From an uncultured Clostridia bacterium (GTDB lineage: Bacteria; Bacillota; Clostridia; RUG12999): DNA of 40,195 nucleotides. Location of the stretch: NCBI GenBank assembly GCA_934792465.1, contig CAKVOK010000030.1:1-40195 (forward strand). The letters are read 5' to 3'. The notes below the pieces were generated by a model that searched no databases, was not told the DNA's origin, and saw nothing but the letters and a program-made list of their open reading frames with translations. Of this stretch, positions 16,861 to 24,158 are shown in pieces (the first letter of the stretch is position 1; each line of letters begins with the position of its first letter). The position numbers were made by a program, and so were the translations under genes.

Positions 16861-18629
16861 TATTCTTCCGCCCCCTCGTCAACAAGTTTTTTCAGCTCTG
16901 CGTCCATCGCAAGCTGTATGGAATCATATTCCGCATTCACGTTATCCTCGTGAACGTATTTAATTCTGCCTATGCGCTCACGCAGCGGCAGGTTTATTAC
17001 TTTTTCAACGTCTGCGCCGTTTTTCACGGCTTCGCTCGCCTTGTCGTAGAAGCTGAGCACAAGGCGCATCATCATTTTCTGTTTGTCCGGTGCGGAATAC
17101 GTGTCCACATCGTCCATTGCGTTTTGCTGCAAAAAGTCCTCACGAATGCTTCGTGCAGCTTCGAGTTTCAGCCTGTCTGCCGCCGAAAGTGCGTCTATGC
17201 CGACAAGCTTAACGATTTCCTGGAGCTCATCTTCGTCCTGCAAAAGCTTCATCATACGGTTTCTGAGGGTCATCCAGTCCTCCGAAACATTGGCTTTGTA
17301 CCAATCCGCAAGGCTGTCCGTATAGAGCGAATAGCTTGTAAGCCAGTTTATCGCCGGGAAATGACGTCTGTATGCCAGCTGCGAATCAAGTCCCCAGAAC
17401 ACCTTTACAATACGCAAAGTAGCCTGCGACACAGGTTCGGAAATATCTCCGCCCGGAGGCGATACCGCTCCGATTACGGATATTGAGCCTTCTCTCGGCT
17501 CGCTGCCCAGAGTATACACAACTCCGGCACGTTCGTAAAACTGTGCGAGTCGGCTCGCCAGGTATGCCGGATAGCCTTCTTCGCCCGGCATCTCCTCGAG
17601 CCGGCCGGACATTTCACGCAGAGCCTCCGCCCAGCGTGATGTGGAATCTGCCATTATTGCTACGTTAAGTCCCATATCACGGAAATATTCCGCAATGGAA
17701 ATACCGGTATAAATACAAGCTTCACGTGCCGCAACGGGCATATCCGATGTATTCGCTATAAGGACGGTTCTTTCCATAAGCGACCTGCCCGTACGGGGGT
17801 CTTTTATCTCCGGGAATTCGTTCAGAACGTCCGTCATTTCGTTTCCCCGTTCGCCGCAGCCGATGTATATAACAATATCCGCCGCCGCCCATTTTGCCAG
17901 CTGATGCTGCGTTACTGTCTTACCGCTTCCGAAAGGACCGGGTATTGCCGCAACGCCGCCTCTCGCAATCGGGAAAAATGCGTCTATAATTCTCTGACCC
18001 GTCAAAAGCGGCATATCCGGCGCAAGCTTTTCCTTATACGGTCTGCCTCTGCGGACAGGCCATTTCACGAGCATGGAAACGTTTTTCAAATCTCCGCTTT
18101 CTTCTTTTATCACGCAAACCGTTTCTTCTACGGTAAATTCGCCCTCATAAATATTTTCCACGATACCGTTTATGCCGTACGGCACGGTTATCTTTATGGT
18201 TACGACGTCGTTTTCTTTAACTGTACCGAGAATATCTCCCTCGGAAACGGTTTCGCCCTTTTTCACAGAGGGTACGAACTTCCATTTTTTCGTTCTGTTT
18301 ACGCTCGGCACGTCCACTCCCCGAACAAGGCTGTTGCCCACCGCTTCTTTAATATCGGCAAGAGGACGCTGAATACCGTCGTAAATTCTTCCTATAAGAC
18401 CCGGCGCAAGCTCAACGCTCAGCGGTGCGCCCGTAGATACCACAGGGCCGCCCGGTCCGAGTCCCGATGTTTCTTCATAAACCTGGATTGACGCTTTATC
18501 GTCATGAATTTCTATTATTTCACCAATAAGCTTTTCATCGCCGACACGCACAACGTCGAACACGTTTGCGTCACGCATTCCCGTTGCTATTACGAGCGGT
18601 CCCGAAACCTTTAATATTGTTCCTGCCAT
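16860..18629 (-). CDS. ntpA: V-type ATPase subunit A (catalytic)
   Basis: This 589-aa subunit hydrolyses or synthesises ATP. The Walker A motif GPFGSGKT is at about residues 231-238, the GERGNEM segment carries the catalytic Glu, and PGEEGYPAYLASRLAQFYERAG is conserved. The V/A-type 'bulge' domain (residues ~110-200) distinguishes it from F-type beta subunits. I use the ATG at 18629 because AGGTGA lies 6 bases ahead of it. A GTG three codons upstream is possible but has a poorer ribosome site. It follows the F subunit by 19 bases. Confidence 0.97.
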   Translation of the reverse strand: MAGTILKVSGPLVIATGMRDANVFDVVRVGDEKLIGEIIEIHDDKASIQVYEETSGLGPGGPVVSTGAPLSVELAPGLIGRIYDGIQRPLADIKEAVGNSLVRGVDVPSVNRTKKWKFVPSVKKGETVSEGDILGTVKENDVVTIKITVPYGINGIVENIYEGEFTVEETVCVIKEESGDLKNVSMLVKWPVRRGRPYKEKLAPDMPLLTGQRIIDAFFPIARGGVAAIPGPFGSGKTVTQHQLAKWAAADIVIYIGCGERGNEMTDVLNEFPEIKDPRTGRSLMERTVLIANTSDMPVAAREACIYTGISIAEYFRDMGLNVAIMADSTSRWAEALREMSGRLEEMPGEEGYPAYLASRLAQFYERAGVVYTLGSEPREGSISVIGAVSPPGGDISEPVSQATLRIVKVFWGLDSQLAYRRHFPAINWLTSYSLYTDSLADWYKANVSEDWMTLRNRMMKLLQDEDELQEIVKLVGIDALSAADRLKLEAARSIREDFLQQNAMDDVDTYSAPDKQKMMMRLVLSFYDKASEAVKNGADVEKVINLPLRERIGRIKYVHEDNVNAEYDSIQLAMDAELKKLVDEGAEE

Positions 18630-18648
18630 GTTACTCACCTGCTTTCAG

Positions 18649-18963
18649 TTAATCACCGAGTATGTCGGAGCCTACGGCTCTTTCGACAAACTTCTTCACA
18701 TTTCCCATACCTATTTCCAGGCTTCCGCCGCTTCCGGGGACGGGAATTATCGCCGGCACGGGCATATCCGTATATTTGTCCGCTTCCTCGCGGACGAGTG
18801 CGAGAGCCTGTTCCGTAATATATATTACGGCATAGCCGTTTTTCACGCATTTATGCAGACTTTCACGGATTTCCTCTTCCTTATACGACGGAAAAATATC
18901 TATTCCGAGTGCCAGAAACCCCTGAATGCTGTTTTTATCGCCTATTACACCTATTTTATACAT
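18649..18963 (-). CDS. ntpG: V-type ATPase subunit F
   Basis: This 104-aa protein is the small regulatory rotor subunit that binds subunit D (called NtpG in Enterococcus hirae). It begins MYKIGVIGDKNSIQGFLALG, a Rossmann-like start with the GD motif typical of subunit F, and continues with YAVIYITEQAL and a conserved IPVPGS segment. Its first 8 bases overlap the end of ntpC, so it depends on coupling, and no strong separate Shine-Dalgarno is seen. Confidence 0.93.
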   Translation of the reverse strand: MYKIGVIGDKNSIQGFLALGIDIFPSYKEEEIRESLHKCVKNGYAVIYITEQALALVREEADKYTDMPVPAIIPVPGSGGSLEIGMGNVKKFVERAVGSDILGD

Positions 18964-19927
18964 ACAGCTTTCTCACTCTCTTTCGTATAACGTCTTCCTC
19001 CAGACCGTTCATTTTTCCCGCAAGAATTATATGCAGCGTTTTAATCTCCGCTTCTTTTGCAAAATAATATGCGAGAATCGGCTCGGGGCCGAACGCCTTA
19101 TACTTAGCCTTTGCTATTTTATCTGTAACAAGGTCGTCGCACTGCTTCTCGAATGCGGAAAAATCCGATTCCGCAAGGGAAACGTATTCGGCGAGAAACG
19201 TTGACGAAAGATATTCGGCAAGCTCCGCAAATCCTCTTGCCGAGTTTGCGGCAAGCTCTTTCACGTTCAGACCGCCGACGTCCGTCAGTGCCTTCAGCAC
19301 CTCATCGGCCTCCAGACCTATCCTTGCGCATCTCAGAGCTATCTTTGCGTTTGCCGTATCTATCATGAGCCGTGCAAGCTCAATGAAAAAATCATTTTCG
19401 GATTCCTTTGCGCCTTTATACAGCGCCTCGTTCGATGCCTTGTCTATCACCATGCAAGCACCTTTCGTATCGTCCGAACGGTTCAGCAGCTCATATGCCT
19501 TTGCCGCAGCTTCCGCCATTATGGGCGGCAGCATCTCGAATTTGCCCTCACGCACTGCGTCTTTAATCAATTCGGGCGACACCGTATAAGGGTGCAGCAG
19601 CATATTATCAAAATCCTTGCCCGAGGAAAGTCCTTTGATAATGACCTTTAAATTATGATAATCGTTTTTATATAAAAATATTTTGAAAAACTCGTTTCCG
19701 CAGGAAACCTCGTCCATAAGCTTCCAAAGCTTTTCACGTTCCGTGCCGAATATTTTGGAAAGCGAGCGTGCGCCCATACCCGTATCATATCCCTTGTCGG
19801 AGAGTATTCGGAGTGCGTCGCTGACGTGTTTCACGGAAATAAGCTGTTCGATGTCCGCTTTTGTAAGCAATGTATTTTCAACGGCTCTCACTTTCGCCGT
19901 TCCGAATGCATAAGCAGTATCTTTCAT
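18956..19927 (-). CDS. ntpC: V-type ATPase subunit C
   Basis: This 323-aa soluble subunit is the funnel-shaped socket (C/d-type) that joins the central stalk to the membrane c-ring. It is almost entirely helical. The start DTAYAFGTAKVRAVENTLLTKADIEQL and the later LRCARIGLEADEVLKAL and EPILAYYFAKEAEIKTLHIILAGK segments are characteristic. The last is the conserved ring-contact region. The ATG has GGAGGT 7 bases upstream and lies 15 bases after ntpE. Confidence 0.93.
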   Translation of the reverse strand: MKDTAYAFGTAKVRAVENTLLTKADIEQLISVKHVSDALRILSDKGYDTGMGARSLSKIFGTEREKLWKLMDEVSCGNEFFKIFLYKNDYHNLKVIIKGLSSGKDFDNMLLHPYTVSPELIKDAVREGKFEMLPPIMAEAAAKAYELLNRSDDTKGACMVIDKASNEALYKGAKESENDFFIELARLMIDTANAKIALRCARIGLEADEVLKALTDVGGLNVKELAANSARGFAELAEYLSSTFLAEYVSLAESDFSAFEKQCDDLVTDKIAKAKYKAFGPEPILAYYFAKEAEIKTLHIILAGKMNGLEEDVIRKRVRKLYV

Positions 19928-19942
19928 TATATTGACCTCCGT

Positions 19943-20527
19943 TTAAACTTTTGAAAACAAAAGCTTTGCGGTTTTGTCCTGAAGCTCTTCCTCACGGGCT
20001 TCCATAATCCCGTCGAACGAACAGTTTTCTTCCGTCATACCGTTTTTCAGTATGAATCCGTTTTTAATCGGGGCAAAATCTTTTGAAAGACTGATTTTTC
20101 CTTTTGTGCAGGCTTTGATTTGTTCTTCGAAATCTGCCGGAAGTCTGTCTTTGTCATTTTCCGACATCATAAGCTCGCCGCCGATTTTGCATTTTTCCGC
20201 AAGCGCATATATAATCTCGAAATATTCCGCATCGGAAAGCTTTGCGGCTTCCGCACGTGCCTTTTCGAATACGCCGGCTATAATCAGGCGTTTTTCCTTA
20301 AGGATTTTCTTTTTGCCGTCCAGGTTGGCGTTGGATTCCGCACTGCGGACTATGACCATCGCCTTTTTGTCGGCGTCGTCCAGAATGCGTTTTTCCTCCG
20401 CTTCCGCCTTTTCCTTATATTCGGCAAGGATTTTTTCAGCCTGTTTTTTCGCTTCGTTCAGCTTTGTTTCCGCCGCCGACTCTGCGTCATGCATAATTTT
20501 TTCCTTTAATTTATCAAGACCGTTCAT
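19943..20527 (-). CDS. ntpE: V-type ATPase subunit E (peripheral stalk)
   Basis: This 194-aa subunit pairs with the G/H subunit in the stator stalk. Residues ~1-100 are an Ala/Glu/Lys-rich coiled coil (AEEKRILDDADKKAMVIV). The C-terminal ~90 residues form the head that binds subunit B, ending in the MTEENCSFDGIMEAREEELQ region typical of the family. AAGGAG lies about 9 bases before the ATG. Unlike the other junctions in the operon, it is separated from the preceding gene (ntpK) by 442 bases of repeats. A weak promoter could exist there (TTGTCA, 18 bases, TACAAA at the repeat end) but it is poor. Confidence 0.92.
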   Translation of the reverse strand: MNGLDKLKEKIMHDAESAAETKLNEAKKQAEKILAEYKEKAEAEEKRILDDADKKAMVIVRSAESNANLDGKKKILKEKRLIIAGVFEKARAEAAKLSDAEYFEIIYALAEKCKIGGELMMSENDKDRLPADFEEQIKACTKGKISLSKDFAPIKNGFILKNGMTEENCSFDGIMEAREEELQDKTAKLLFSKV

Positions 20528-20571
20528 TGTTATCAGTCTCCTTACCTGAATTTGTATTTTGGCTGTTGTGG

Positions 20572-20968
20572 TTTTGACAACCCTTCCACCACTAACGTGG
20601 TTCCCCTCCCCTTACACAGGGGAGGCATTGGTCTGTGCCACTGAATAAGGTCTGTGCAAACTTCTTTAGGCTCCCCTGTGTAAGGGCACCGGAGTAATGC
20701 CTGTGGCATACGTAGGCGTGCCTTGGTAGTGCTGTCACCGTTAGGTGACTGAGGGGTTGTTGGTATATATCAGCTAAATTTTGCACTGTCGTGCAAAGCT
20801 AAATTATCTCGTTTCTCTCGATAGCTAAATTGTTTCTTACGAAACAGCTAAATTAAATTCGCCCTTTTAGCTGCCGCAGGCAATTTAGCTGAACGAAGTT
20901 CAATTTAGCTGCCGCAGGCAATTTAGCTCGCCGTTAGGCGAATTTAGCTGCCGTTAGGCAATTTAGCT
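20572..20968. repeat. Composite repeat locus 4 inside the V-ATPase operon, with long hairpin array
   Basis: Positions 20572-20766 hold the short and long GC-rich elements (ACCAC-TAAC-GTGG, CCTCCCC/GGGGAGG, ATGCC-TGT-GGCAT, CACC/GGTG). Positions 20771-20968 hold an AT-rich array. It opens with TTGCAC-TGTC-GTGCAA, an ATCTCG.. unit and GTTTC-TTAC-GAAAC, then a degenerate centre (20855-20870). Five tiny hairpins follow, separated by AATTTAGCT: GCC-GCA-GGC, GAAC-GAA-GTTC, GCC-GCA-GGC, CGCC-GTTA-GGCG and GCC-GTTA-GGC. The array touches the ntpK stop codon at 20970-20972. No gene is present. Confidence 0.9.
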
Positions 20969-20969
20969 T

Positions 20970-21443
20970 TTACAGTCCCGCAATACCGAATATCGAAAGC
21001 AGCGATATAAGAAGTGCGAATACCGCATATGTTTCAACCATTGCCGAGAACATTATTGCCTTAGACATTTCCTGCGGTTTCTTTGCAACTATGCTTACGC
21101 CGGCTGCCGCAACTCTGCCCTGTGCAATTGCAGAAAGCAATCCGACTATGGCTATAGGCATTGCGGCGAAGAAATATGCCAGTCCCGTTTTCCAGTCCGA
21201 TATGGGTGCGCCGCCGCCCACAAGACCTGCATTTATAAGAATCAGAAATCCCGTGATAATTCCGTATATACCCTGTGTGCCGGGAAGAAGCTGCAATATA
21301 AGTATCTGACCGAATTTTCCCGGGTCCTCCGTGATTACTCCGGCACCCGCTTCACCTACTATTCCTACGCCTTTTGCCGAGCCTATTCCCGAAAGTCCCA
21401 CTGCGAGAACCGCTCCGAACAATGCCAATACTGTACCTAACAT
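20970..21443 (-). CDS. ntpK: V-type ATPase subunit K (membrane c-ring, sodium-type signature)
   Basis: This 157-aa proteolipid has four transmembrane helices (two fused hairpins) and forms the rotating ion ring. It matches the NtpK pattern closely: SGIGSAKGVGIVGEAGAG in helix 1, LILQLLPGTQGIYG in helix 2, SAIAQGRVAAAG in helix 3 and SAMVETYAVFALL in helix 4. The residues that coordinate sodium in Enterococcus hirae NtpK have counterparts here: L53, T56, Q57, Q108 and E137. That predicts Na+ rather than H+ coupling. The Shine-Dalgarno AAGGAGG is the strongest in the operon, fitting the need for many copies. Directly after the stop codon lies the hairpin array described separately. Confidence 0.96.
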   Translation of the reverse strand: MLGTVLALFGAVLAVGLSGIGSAKGVGIVGEAGAGVITEDPGKFGQILILQLLPGTQGIYGIITGFLILINAGLVGGGAPISDWKTGLAYFFAAMPIAIVGLLSAIAQGRVAAAGVSIVAKKPQEMSKAIMFSAMVETYAVFALLISLLSIFGIAGL

Positions 21444-21445
21444 AA

Positions 21446-23395
21446 TTATTCCTCCTTAATTTTTATATACTTTGAGTTTATCGCAAAGGGTCGGAACTTT
21501 CTGCCGCCGCCCTCATAAAACTTTTTGAAAAATTCCACGTACTGAAGTCTGTTCGTATGAACATATGCACCGAGTACGTTTATCATAAGATTCATCGTAT
21601 GTCCCGCCAAAACTATAATCACGAACATTATTACTCCTATTACGGATTTTCCGCCGAGAGCCGCCATCGTATTTATAACCTGCGCTATAACTCCGGTTGC
21701 GAGTCCGAGAGCCAGCAGCCTGGAATACGAAAGCAAATCCGAAAGATACGAAGTTATATCATACAGGCTGCCTATGCCGCCGAATATTCTGCCGAATATG
21801 TTGCTTTTCGACCGTCCCTGTGTCAGCACAAGTCCGACAGCACCGATTATCGCAAGCCATTTTCCGGCAACCGCAAGCACTCCCGTTCCGAGAGGTGCCA
21901 TAGGTATTATCATAATTAACCCGATAAGCAGACAATACCAAAATCCTATATCGAATATTGCGTCTTTCAGCTTGCCCCTTTTCGTAAGGCTGTAAAAATT
22001 GATTCCCATACCCGTAAACAAATGTATAAGTCCGAGTATGAACGAAAGTATCAGCAGCGGAATCGGATTCGATACCGGGTCGTATATTCCGAGAGGTCCT
22101 ATGCTCTTTCCGAAAAATACTTCCGCAATCTTCGGGATAAGGTCGCCGAACCAGCTGCCGAAAAGCACTCCCCAGAATGCCGTGAATATTCCGCCTATAG
22201 TGAACATTTTCACCATTTTGCCCATTGTTCCCTCAGGCTTGTATTTCCTGTCTATGAACAGTCCGCCGAAAAACAGAAGCAATCCGTAGCCTGCGTCGCT
22301 GAGCATAAGCCCGAAAAAGAAATAATAAAATACCGACATAATCGGATTCGGGTCTATATCGTTTTTCGAAGGCATGCTGTACATCTCGACAACGGTTTCC
22401 ACAGGCGATACGAATTTGTTGTTTTCAAATTCAATCGGCGGAACGTCCTCTTCGGCGATTTCCTCCGTTTCGACAAAGCATTCAAAATTCGTTTCGAGTC
22501 TGTCTTTCACGGAAGCCGCATATTTTTTCGGGATATATCCCTCCAGCATAAACGTCTTTCTCGTTTGCAGCAGCTGCTCTCTCACCTCGTACCGCTCACG
22601 GCGTATCGTGAGCCAGTCGCAGTATACCCGAAGCTCGTCAAGGCTTTTCGATTTTGAAACGAAATCGTCCTCAATGTTTTTCAGCTTCGTTTCCTCACTG
22701 CGTATGTTTTTTTCAATTTCCGTCATATACTGCGCCGCCGTCATGTTCGGGAGAGCAAACGACGGATATGCAAATCCGTTTTTTCTCAAAACCTCGAGCA
22801 CGTCGTCATATACCGATTTCGGGCATATTACGAAAATACCCTTTTGCTCGCCGTTGTTATACACTTCGCTGTAGAAAACACAGTCCGATATTTCCGAAAA
22901 ATCCGGTTCTGCCTCGGACGGCAGAGTTCCTTTCACAGCCGATGCGGTTTCCGTGCCGCCGAAGCTCAGCTCAACGTCGAAATCTTTCCATGGCATATAG
23001 CTTTCTTTCTGCGCCGAAAGCCGTGCGATGTTGTTTTTTATCGCCGTTGTTTCTTTCAGCATTCCGTTAATTTCGTTTACCTTTTTCAGGGTTTCATCGC
23101 TTTTTTTCGCCGCCGTGCGGTATTCCTCCTCGGATATTTCCCGTTTCATGGGAATTAGGCTTTTCTTCTCGGACGAATATTTGCTTAATATCTCAATCGC
23201 ATTCTGTGCGGAAACAATGCTCCTGTCGAAAAATGCGATTTCGCCGGCACGACTTTTGAAATTCGCCGCCGAATCCTCGTCACGCTCCGGTTTGTCCGGC
23301 TCTATGACACCGAGCCGCTGAACGGCTTTGAGCAAATCTCCCCGCTCGTCTGCGTGCGCATAAATGCGTATCTTTTTCATAGGCACTATCGCCAT
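21446..23395 (-). CDS. ntpI: V-type ATPase subunit I (membrane stator, a-type)
   Basis: This 649-aa subunit forms the ion half-channels beside the c-ring and anchors the peripheral stalks. The N-terminal ~330 residues are cytosolic and helical with coiled coils. The rest holds several transmembrane helices, starting at FYYFFFGLMLSDAGYGLLLFF. The conserved SYSRLLALGLATGVIAQVINT helix contains the arginine that faces the ring carboxylate. GHTMNLMINVLGAYVHTNRLQYVEFFKKFYEGGG is a typical C-terminal motif. Only 2 bases separate it from ntpK, and AAGGTGG precedes its ATG. Confidence 0.96.
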   Translation of the reverse strand: MAIVPMKKIRIYAHADERGDLLKAVQRLGVIEPDKPERDEDSAANFKSRAGEIAFFDRSIVSAQNAIEILSKYSSEKKSLIPMKREISEEEYRTAAKKSDETLKKVNEINGMLKETTAIKNNIARLSAQKESYMPWKDFDVELSFGGTETASAVKGTLPSEAEPDFSEISDCVFYSEVYNNGEQKGIFVICPKSVYDDVLEVLRKNGFAYPSFALPNMTAAQYMTEIEKNIRSEETKLKNIEDDFVSKSKSLDELRVYCDWLTIRRERYEVREQLLQTRKTFMLEGYIPKKYAASVKDRLETNFECFVETEEIAEEDVPPIEFENNKFVSPVETVVEMYSMPSKNDIDPNPIMSVFYYFFFGLMLSDAGYGLLLFFGGLFIDRKYKPEGTMGKMVKMFTIGGIFTAFWGVLFGSWFGDLIPKIAEVFFGKSIGPLGIYDPVSNPIPLLILSFILGLIHLFTGMGINFYSLTKRGKLKDAIFDIGFWYCLLIGLIMIIPMAPLGTGVLAVAGKWLAIIGAVGLVLTQGRSKSNIFGRIFGGIGSLYDITSYLSDLLSYSRLLALGLATGVIAQVINTMAALGGKSVIGVIMFVIIVLAGHTMNLMINVLGAYVHTNRLQYVEFFKKFYEGGGRKFRPFAINSKYIKIKEE

Positions 23396-23435
23396 AACGC
23401 TTTACACCACCTTTTTGTTCTTGCGTTTCACGCAA

Positions 23436-23741
23436 CTATGTTAAGTTTTTCACAATGTTTTGTGCGGCTTTATCCTCAATATCCCTCGTACTGCTGTGCA
23501 GTTCGGAGCATTTTTTATCGTAACCTTCCATAATCCTGTCATAAAGAGCCGCCGCATTTTTCTTTGCGTCTTCAATGATTGCCGCCGCCTGCTTCTCGGC
23601 ATTCGCCTTTGCTTCGGCGAAAAGCTTTTCTCCGTCGGATTTCGCTTTTTCAATGATTTCTGCGGCTTGCTTTTCCGCATTTGCCATAGCTTCGTCCGCC
23701 GCAGACTCCGTATTTATAAGCTGATTTATAACCTCCCGCAT
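23436..23741 (-). CDS. ntpF: V-type ATPase peripheral-stalk subunit G/H
   Basis: This 101-aa protein is almost wholly a coiled coil rich in Ala, Glu and Lys (ADEAMANAEKQAAEIIEKAK), the usual appearance of the small stator subunit that pairs with subunit E (NtpF in Enterococcus hirae, AhaH in archaea). The ATG at 23741 has AAGGAAG about 7 bases upstream; an in-frame extension of 11 codons runs back to the promoter. It is the first gene of the operon. The family assignment rests on position and composition, as this subunit is poorly conserved. Confidence 0.85.
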   Translation of the reverse strand: MREVINQLINTESAADEAMANAEKQAAEIIEKAKSDGEKLFAEAKANAEKQAAAIIEDAKKNAAALYDRIMEGYDKKCSELHSSTRDIEDKAAQNIVKNLT

Positions 23742-23775
23742 CCAACCACTTCCTTTTTGGATATTTCTTAGCATA

Positions 23776-23804
23776 ATTTTAGCACAATTTTAACCAAATG
23801 TCAA
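23776..23804 (-). promoter_or_regulatory. Promoter of the V-ATPase operon
   Basis: Minus strand TTGACA (23799-23804), a 17-base spacer ending TGC (extended -10) and TAAAAT (23776-23781). Transcription would start near 23769, about 28 bases before the first ATG. Confidence 0.85.
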
Positions 23805-24094
23805 TATACAATTTGAAAAAAGTGTTCAATTAGCTTTATTGTCTGCTAAATCTGAATAATATTATACCCGAAAATAATAAAAAATATTCCTTTAAAAAAA
23901 TCAAAACGGACGGCAGATATATTATTAAAAAAACTTAGGAAAAATGCGTTAAAACAAGCTTTCGCCAAGCCAAAAAATTATTGGTTTGATTTTTCTGCGG
24001 CAGCGCCCGTTATGCCAAAATCCGACATACAGCTATGCAAAATAAGTATATCGAAACAATTTCGCATATCGACCGAAAAAATACAAAAAAAGTA
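23805..24094. other. AT-rich divergent intergenic region, no gene seen
   Basis: This ~290-base stretch lies between the divergent promoters of the V-ATPase operon and the leucine-rich-repeat gene. It is A/T-rich with runs of A. I see no open frame with a ribosome site, no copy of the dispersed repeats and no riboswitch core that I recognise. A weak CCAA/TTGG dyad occurs around 23970. Confidence 0.5.
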
Positions 24095-24123
24095 GTGACA
24101 TTTCAGGATATTTGTGGTATACT
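24095..24123 (+). promoter_or_regulatory. Promoter of the leucine-rich-repeat gene
   Basis: GTGACA (24095-24100), a 17-base spacer ending TGG (extended -10) and TATACT (24118-24123), about 35 bases before the ATG. Confidence 0.72.
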
Positions 24124-24158
24124 ATATGTAGTAATTAAAAAGAAAGGCGGAGTTCATT

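Noticed and set aside
18630..18638. GTG start of V-ATPase subunit A three codons upstream
   Set aside because: The AGGTGA Shine-Dalgarno overlaps the GTG and is correctly spaced only for the ATG at 18629.
20771..20968. Regularly spaced short repeats that could suggest a CRISPR array
   Set aside because: Linkers are only ~9 bases and the intervening sequences are tiny self-complementary hairpins shared between loci, not unique spacers. No cas genes are present.
23805..24094. Riboswitch or small RNA in the divergent region ahead of the LRR gene
   Set aside because: No recognisable riboswitch core or strong extended pairing was found; the promoter of the LRR gene lies downstream of this stretch.
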